NCBI RefSeq assembly: GCF_049532895.1
Contig: NZ_CP064031.1
Coordinates: 2,790,001 to 2,854,000, forward strand
DNA: 64,000 nt
Source: Dyella_B acidisoli
GTDB taxonomy: Bacteria; Pseudomonadota; Gammaproteobacteria; Xanthomonadales; Rhodanobacteraceae
Reading direction: 5' to 3'
This document shows, piece by piece, positions 61,505 to 64,000 of the stretch (position 1 is its first letter; each line of letters begins with the position of its first letter). The translations under genes and the position numbers were made by a program. The notes below the pieces were generated by a model. The model was not told the DNA's origin, ran no database searches, and worked only from the letters and a program-made list of their open reading frames with translations.

Positions 61505-61987
61505 TCAGCCGGTGCGCAGTCGCTCGATCAGTCCCCGGATGCCGCGCTCGGCCAAGGCGACGGATTGCGTAAAAGCGGTGAGCTCTTCGTAATACGGATC
61601 TGGGAAATCCCTTAGCGGCGTCACACCTGCCCATTCCAGGAACAGAGCCAGACGATCACTCGCCTTCTCTCTGGATGCATTCAGCATGTCACGCAGGTTG
61701 TTGCTGTCCATCGCCAACAGCAAGTCATAGTGGTCAAAGTCGGTGGCGTGCAATTGACGCGCGCGATGTGCCTCCAACTCATACCCCGCTTTCACTGCGG
61801 CAGCGCGCATGCGCGGATCTGCCTGCTCGCCAACATGCCAGCTGCCAGTGCCGCATGATGCAACCTCGATGTCCAATCCAGCATCGGCTAGCTGTTTACG
61901 CGCCACCGTTTCCACCAACGGCGAGCGGCAAATATTGCCCAAGCACACGAACAAAATGCTGCGCGCGATCACCGACGGCTCATCCAT
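61505..61987 (-). CDS. Low-molecular-weight protein tyrosine phosphatase
   Basis: 160 residues. The P-loop ILFVCLGNICRSPLVE has the nucleophile Cys and Arg of CX5R near residues 15-21, and the DPYYEE segment near residue 130 holds the general acid Asp. It removes phosphate from tyrosines; bacterial members often act on Wzc-type polysaccharide kinases, but no such gene is in the window. Its start overlaps the end of kdsB by 19 nt, suggesting translational coupling, and it is followed by uvrC. Confidence 0.92.
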   Translation of the reverse strand: MDEPSVIARSILFVCLGNICRSPLVETVARKQLADAGLDIEVASCGTGSWHVGEQADPRMRAAAVKAGYELEAHRARQLHATDFDHYDLLLAMDSNNLRDMLNASREKASDRLALFLEWAGVTPLRDFPDPYYEELTAFTQSVALAERGIRGLIERLRTG

Positions 61988-62739
61988 GCTTCGGCACGCT
62001 GCAAATCCGCTTCGGTGTCGATCCCGGGTGGAAATGGCTCCGGCGCTAGGCGAACAGCGATGGAATAGCCATGTTCCAGCACACGCAATTGTTCCAGTGA
62101 TTCGGTCTGTTCCAAGAGTGTGTGTGATAAGCCGGTGTATTGCAGTAAAAAACCGGCGCGGTAGGCGTAGATGCCGATATGCCTTAGAAAAGGTATTTCA
62201 TCCGGCAGCACATTGCGATCCGTTGCGAAGGCATCGCGCGCCCAAGGCAGCGGTGCGCGGCTGAAATACAGCGCACGGCCGTTGGCGGCGCGAACCAGTT
62301 TCACCACGTTGGGATCGAACAATTCGTGCGCATCGGTGATCGGCGTCGCGAGCGTCGCCATCGGCGCATTGTCTTCGGCCAGCGCCTGCGCCACTTCACG
62401 GATGCCCGCTGCGGGGGCGAAAGGTTCGTCGCCTTGCAGGTTCACCACGATGGTTTCGGGCGACCAGCCATAGTAGGCCGCGCACTCAGCCAGGCGATCG
62501 CTGCCGGATGCGTGGTCGCTCCGGGTCATGCAGACATCCACGTCTTGCGCGGCCAGAGCATCGGCGATGCGCTCGTCGTCTGTTGCTACCACTACTTGCG
62601 AAGCCCCCGCCTGCTGGGCTCGCTGCGCGACGCGTACCACCATCGGCACACCCGCAATGGGGCGTAACGGCTTGCCTGGAAGGCGGGTGGAACCGTAGCG
62701 GGCGGGGATAGCGACGATGAAATTGGGCGTGGTCGGCAT
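61969..62739 (-). CDS. kdsB: CMP-KDO synthetase (3-deoxy-manno-octulosonate cytidylyltransferase)
   Basis: 256 residues. FIVAIPARYGSTRLPGKPL (nucleotide loop), VVVATDDERIADA, MTRSDHASGSDRLAE and IVVNLQGDEPF are the KdsB motifs, with RHIGIYAYRAGFLLQY later. It activates KDO with CTP for lipopolysaccharide inner core synthesis. ATG 62739 starts MPTTPNFIV; the frame above it runs through a family-A repeat and is not part of the gene. aroA lies upstream across that repeat. The C-terminus WMSRR is short and normal. Confidence 0.95.
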   Translation of the reverse strand: MPTTPNFIVAIPARYGSTRLPGKPLRPIAGVPMVVRVAQRAQQAGASQVVVATDDERIADALAAQDVDVCMTRSDHASGSDRLAECAAYYGWSPETIVVNLQGDEPFAPAAGIREVAQALAEDNAPMATLATPITDAHELFDPNVVKLVRAANGRALYFSRAPLPWARDAFATDRNVLPDEIPFLRHIGIYAYRAGFLLQYTGLSHTLLEQTESLEQLRVLEHGYSIAVRLAPEPFPPGIDTEADLQRAEAWMSRR

Positions 62740-62757
62740 TGAGAACTCGCAGCAAAG

Positions 62758-62893
62758 CCCCTCTCCCTCTGGGAGAGGGGTTGGGGTGAGGGTTCGCTCA
62801 GCGCGCGATGATAAAGGCTTGCGCAAGAAATCAGCATCACGCTCCGACCGCACCCTCACCCGCCTCTCGGCACCCTCTCCAGGAGGGAGAGGG
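62758..62893. repeat. Family A composite palindromic repeat, A5
   Basis: CCCTCTCCCTCTGGGAGAGG + GGTTGGGGTGAGGG on the left; ACCCTCACCCGCCTCTCGGC + CCTCTCCAGGAGGGAGAGGG on the right. The core is closest to A3. It lies between kdsB and aroA. Confidence 0.85.
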
Positions 62894-62915
62894 ATTCACT
62901 CAGGAAGATGGCGAT

Positions 62916-64000
62916 TTAGCCCAGCGAAAACCCGCAACTATTGGCCAACTCCAAAAAACCCGGAAACGACGTAGCCACATTCGCGCAATCGCCAATCGTT
63001 ATCGCATCACGCGCCACCAAGCCCGCTACCGCAAAACTCATCGCTATACGATGGTCGCCGTGGCTGTCCACTGTGCCGCCGTTGATGATGCCTCCGTCGA
63101 TGATCGCGCCGTCCGGCGTTTCCTCGATGCGTACGCCAAGCGCGCGCAACCCAGCCGCCATCGTCGCGATGCGATCCGATTCCTTCACACGCAACTCCGC
63201 AGCTCCGCGAATTACGGTACGTCCCTTCGCCACCGCGGCAGCAACGAACAACGCCGGGAACTCGTCGATCATGTCCGGTACAAGCGCTTCGGGCAGTTCG
63301 ATACCGTGCAACGGCGCATGGCGCACGATCAGATCGCCCACGGCTTCTCCGCCGCTTTTGCTCTGGTTTTCAATGCTGATATCGGCCCCCATCAAGCGCA
63401 GCGCTTCAAGCAAGCCGGTGCGACGTGGATTCAAACCCACCGCCGGCAAACGCAAGGTGGAGCCGGGCAAGATGCTGGCTGCAACCAGAAAGAACGCCGA
63501 GGAAGAAAAGTCCGCTGGCACGACGATATCCGTCGCACGCAAGCGATGACCGCCTTCAAGCTTGGCGTAACCGGGTGAGAATTCGATCGGCCAACCGAAG
63601 GCCTGCAACATGCGCTCGGTGTAGTCGCGCGTGGGATGCGGTTCGATCACTTCGGTGCTGCTTTCGGCATACAGTCCTGCAAGCAGCAGCGCGGATTTCA
63701 CCTGTGCGCTCGCCACCGGCAGTTCGTAGCGGATACCATGCAGCTTACGGCCACCACGCACTTGCAACGGCGGCAGGCCATCCTGCGTATCGATCTGTGC
63801 ACCCATCTTTGCGAGCGGATCCGTGACACGGCGCATCGGACGCTTGGAAAGTGACTCGTCACCGATCAGGGTGCTATCGAAAGCTTGTCCGGCAAGCAAA
63901 CCCGCTAGCAGTCGCATACCAGTACCGGCGTTGCCGCAATCGAGCGGCTGGTTCGAAGCACGCAGACCATGCAAGCCCACGCCATGCACGATGCGCTCGC
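62916..64000 (-). CDS. aroA: 3-phosphoshikimate 1-carboxyvinyltransferase, N-terminus outside window
   Basis: The frame runs off the right edge; ~361 C-terminal residues are seen. EPSP synthase motifs: LDCGNAGTGMRLLAGLLAG (the LxxGNAGT loop), KRPMRRVTDPLAKMGA, PHPTRDYTERML, the catalytic Asp/Glu region VPDMIDEFPALFVAAA, RVKESDRIA and DHRIAMSFAVAGL. It joins shikimate 3-phosphate and PEP in aromatic amino acid synthesis. The GNAGTGMR form has Gly next to Ala and Thr as in ordinary class I/II enzymes; glyphosate tolerance cannot be judged. Upstream start not visible. Confidence 0.94.
   Translation of the reverse strand, partial: ERIVHGVGLHGLRASNQPLDCGNAGTGMRLLAGLLAGQAFDSTLIGDESLSKRPMRRVTDPLAKMGAQIDTQDGLPPLQVRGGRKLHGIRYELPVASAQVKSALLLAGLYAESSTEVIEPHPTRDYTERMLQAFGWPIEFSPGYAKLEGGHRLRATDIVVPADFSSSAFFLVAASILPGSTLRLPAVGLNPRRTGLLEALRLMGADISIENQSKSGGEAVGDLIVRHAPLHGIELPEALVPDMIDEFPALFVAAAVAKGRTVIRGAAELRVKESDRIATMAAGLRALGVRIEETPDGAIIDGGIINGGTVDSHGDHRIAMSFAVAGLVARDAITIGDCANVATSFPGFLELANSCGFSLG

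Noticed and set aside
62740..62859. N-terminal extension of kdsB
   Set aside because: The extra residues (TPTPLPEGEG) are a translated family-A repeat, and the conserved start is at 62739.

Overview
The window looks like a chromosomal segment of a GC-rich gammaproteobacterium of the Xanthomonadales/Lysobacterales type, most likely Rhodanobacteraceae (Dyella/Luteibacter-like). This is inferred from gene content and order (ndk-rlmN-pilF-rodZ / yfgM-bamB-der, kdsB-LMW phosphatase-uvrC-pgsA-tRNA) and a Xanthomonas-type L-fucose pathway; no taxonomic search was possible. I see no insertion sequence, prophage, integrase or CRISPR array. Three families of short palindromic intergenic repeats are scattered through it and are called A, B and C here. 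A: GGGAGAGGG/GGGGTGAGGG composite elements. B: ATTCCCGC-GCGGGAAT type hairpins. C: GTAGGTTGGG type hairpins.

1-10.4 kb is a complete non-phosphorylative L-fucose catabolic locus. It holds a fucose dehydrogenase (cut by the window start), fuconolactonase, L-fuconate dehydratase (out of pathway order), 2-keto-3-deoxy-fuconate dehydrogenase, a 2,4-diketo acid hydrolase and a FMN L-lactate dehydrogenase, which consumes the lactate the pathway makes. On the other strand are a sugar mutarotase and the FucP symporter, then a divergent IclR regulator and a secreted GH29 alpha-L-fucosidase. Together they would release, import and oxidise L-fucose to pyruvate. 10.8-16.9 kb carries a GT2/GT-C glycosyltransferase pair, a CHAD protein, a universal stress protein, a sirtuin and TadA. 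16.9-18.2 kb has a gene-poor patch with an internally deleted alcohol dehydrogenase pseudogene and a DUF899 gene.

18.4-30.9 kb is housekeeping on the minus strand: guaBA, folD, a rhodanese-MoeB protein, der-bamB-yfgM, rodZ-pilF-rlmN and ndk. The rodZ-yfgM junction lacks the ispG-hisS pair found there in E. coli and Pseudomonas. 31-35.6 kb is a fatty-acid beta-oxidation unit: a PsrA-like TetR regulator with two CAAAC-N4-GTTTG operators, then fadB- and fadA-type genes. 35.9-39.2 kb is a possible electrophile-stress cluster (MFS pump, pirin, quinone oxidoreductase). Then come epmA, ligA, a second MFS pump and a CPA2 antiporter.

45.7-49.4 kb is a secreted serine hydrolase with a LytS/LytR two-component pair, probably one operon. 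49.4-55.0 kb is a tripartite RND efflux operon (outer-membrane factor, adaptor, pump). It is divergent from a MASE1 membrane protein whose histidine-kinase core looks degenerate. The right end has a small secreted protein of unknown function, a RibD-like reductase, a tRNA-Cys and two identical tRNA-Gly genes, pgsA, uvrC, a low-molecular-weight phosphatase, kdsB and the 3' part of aroA.
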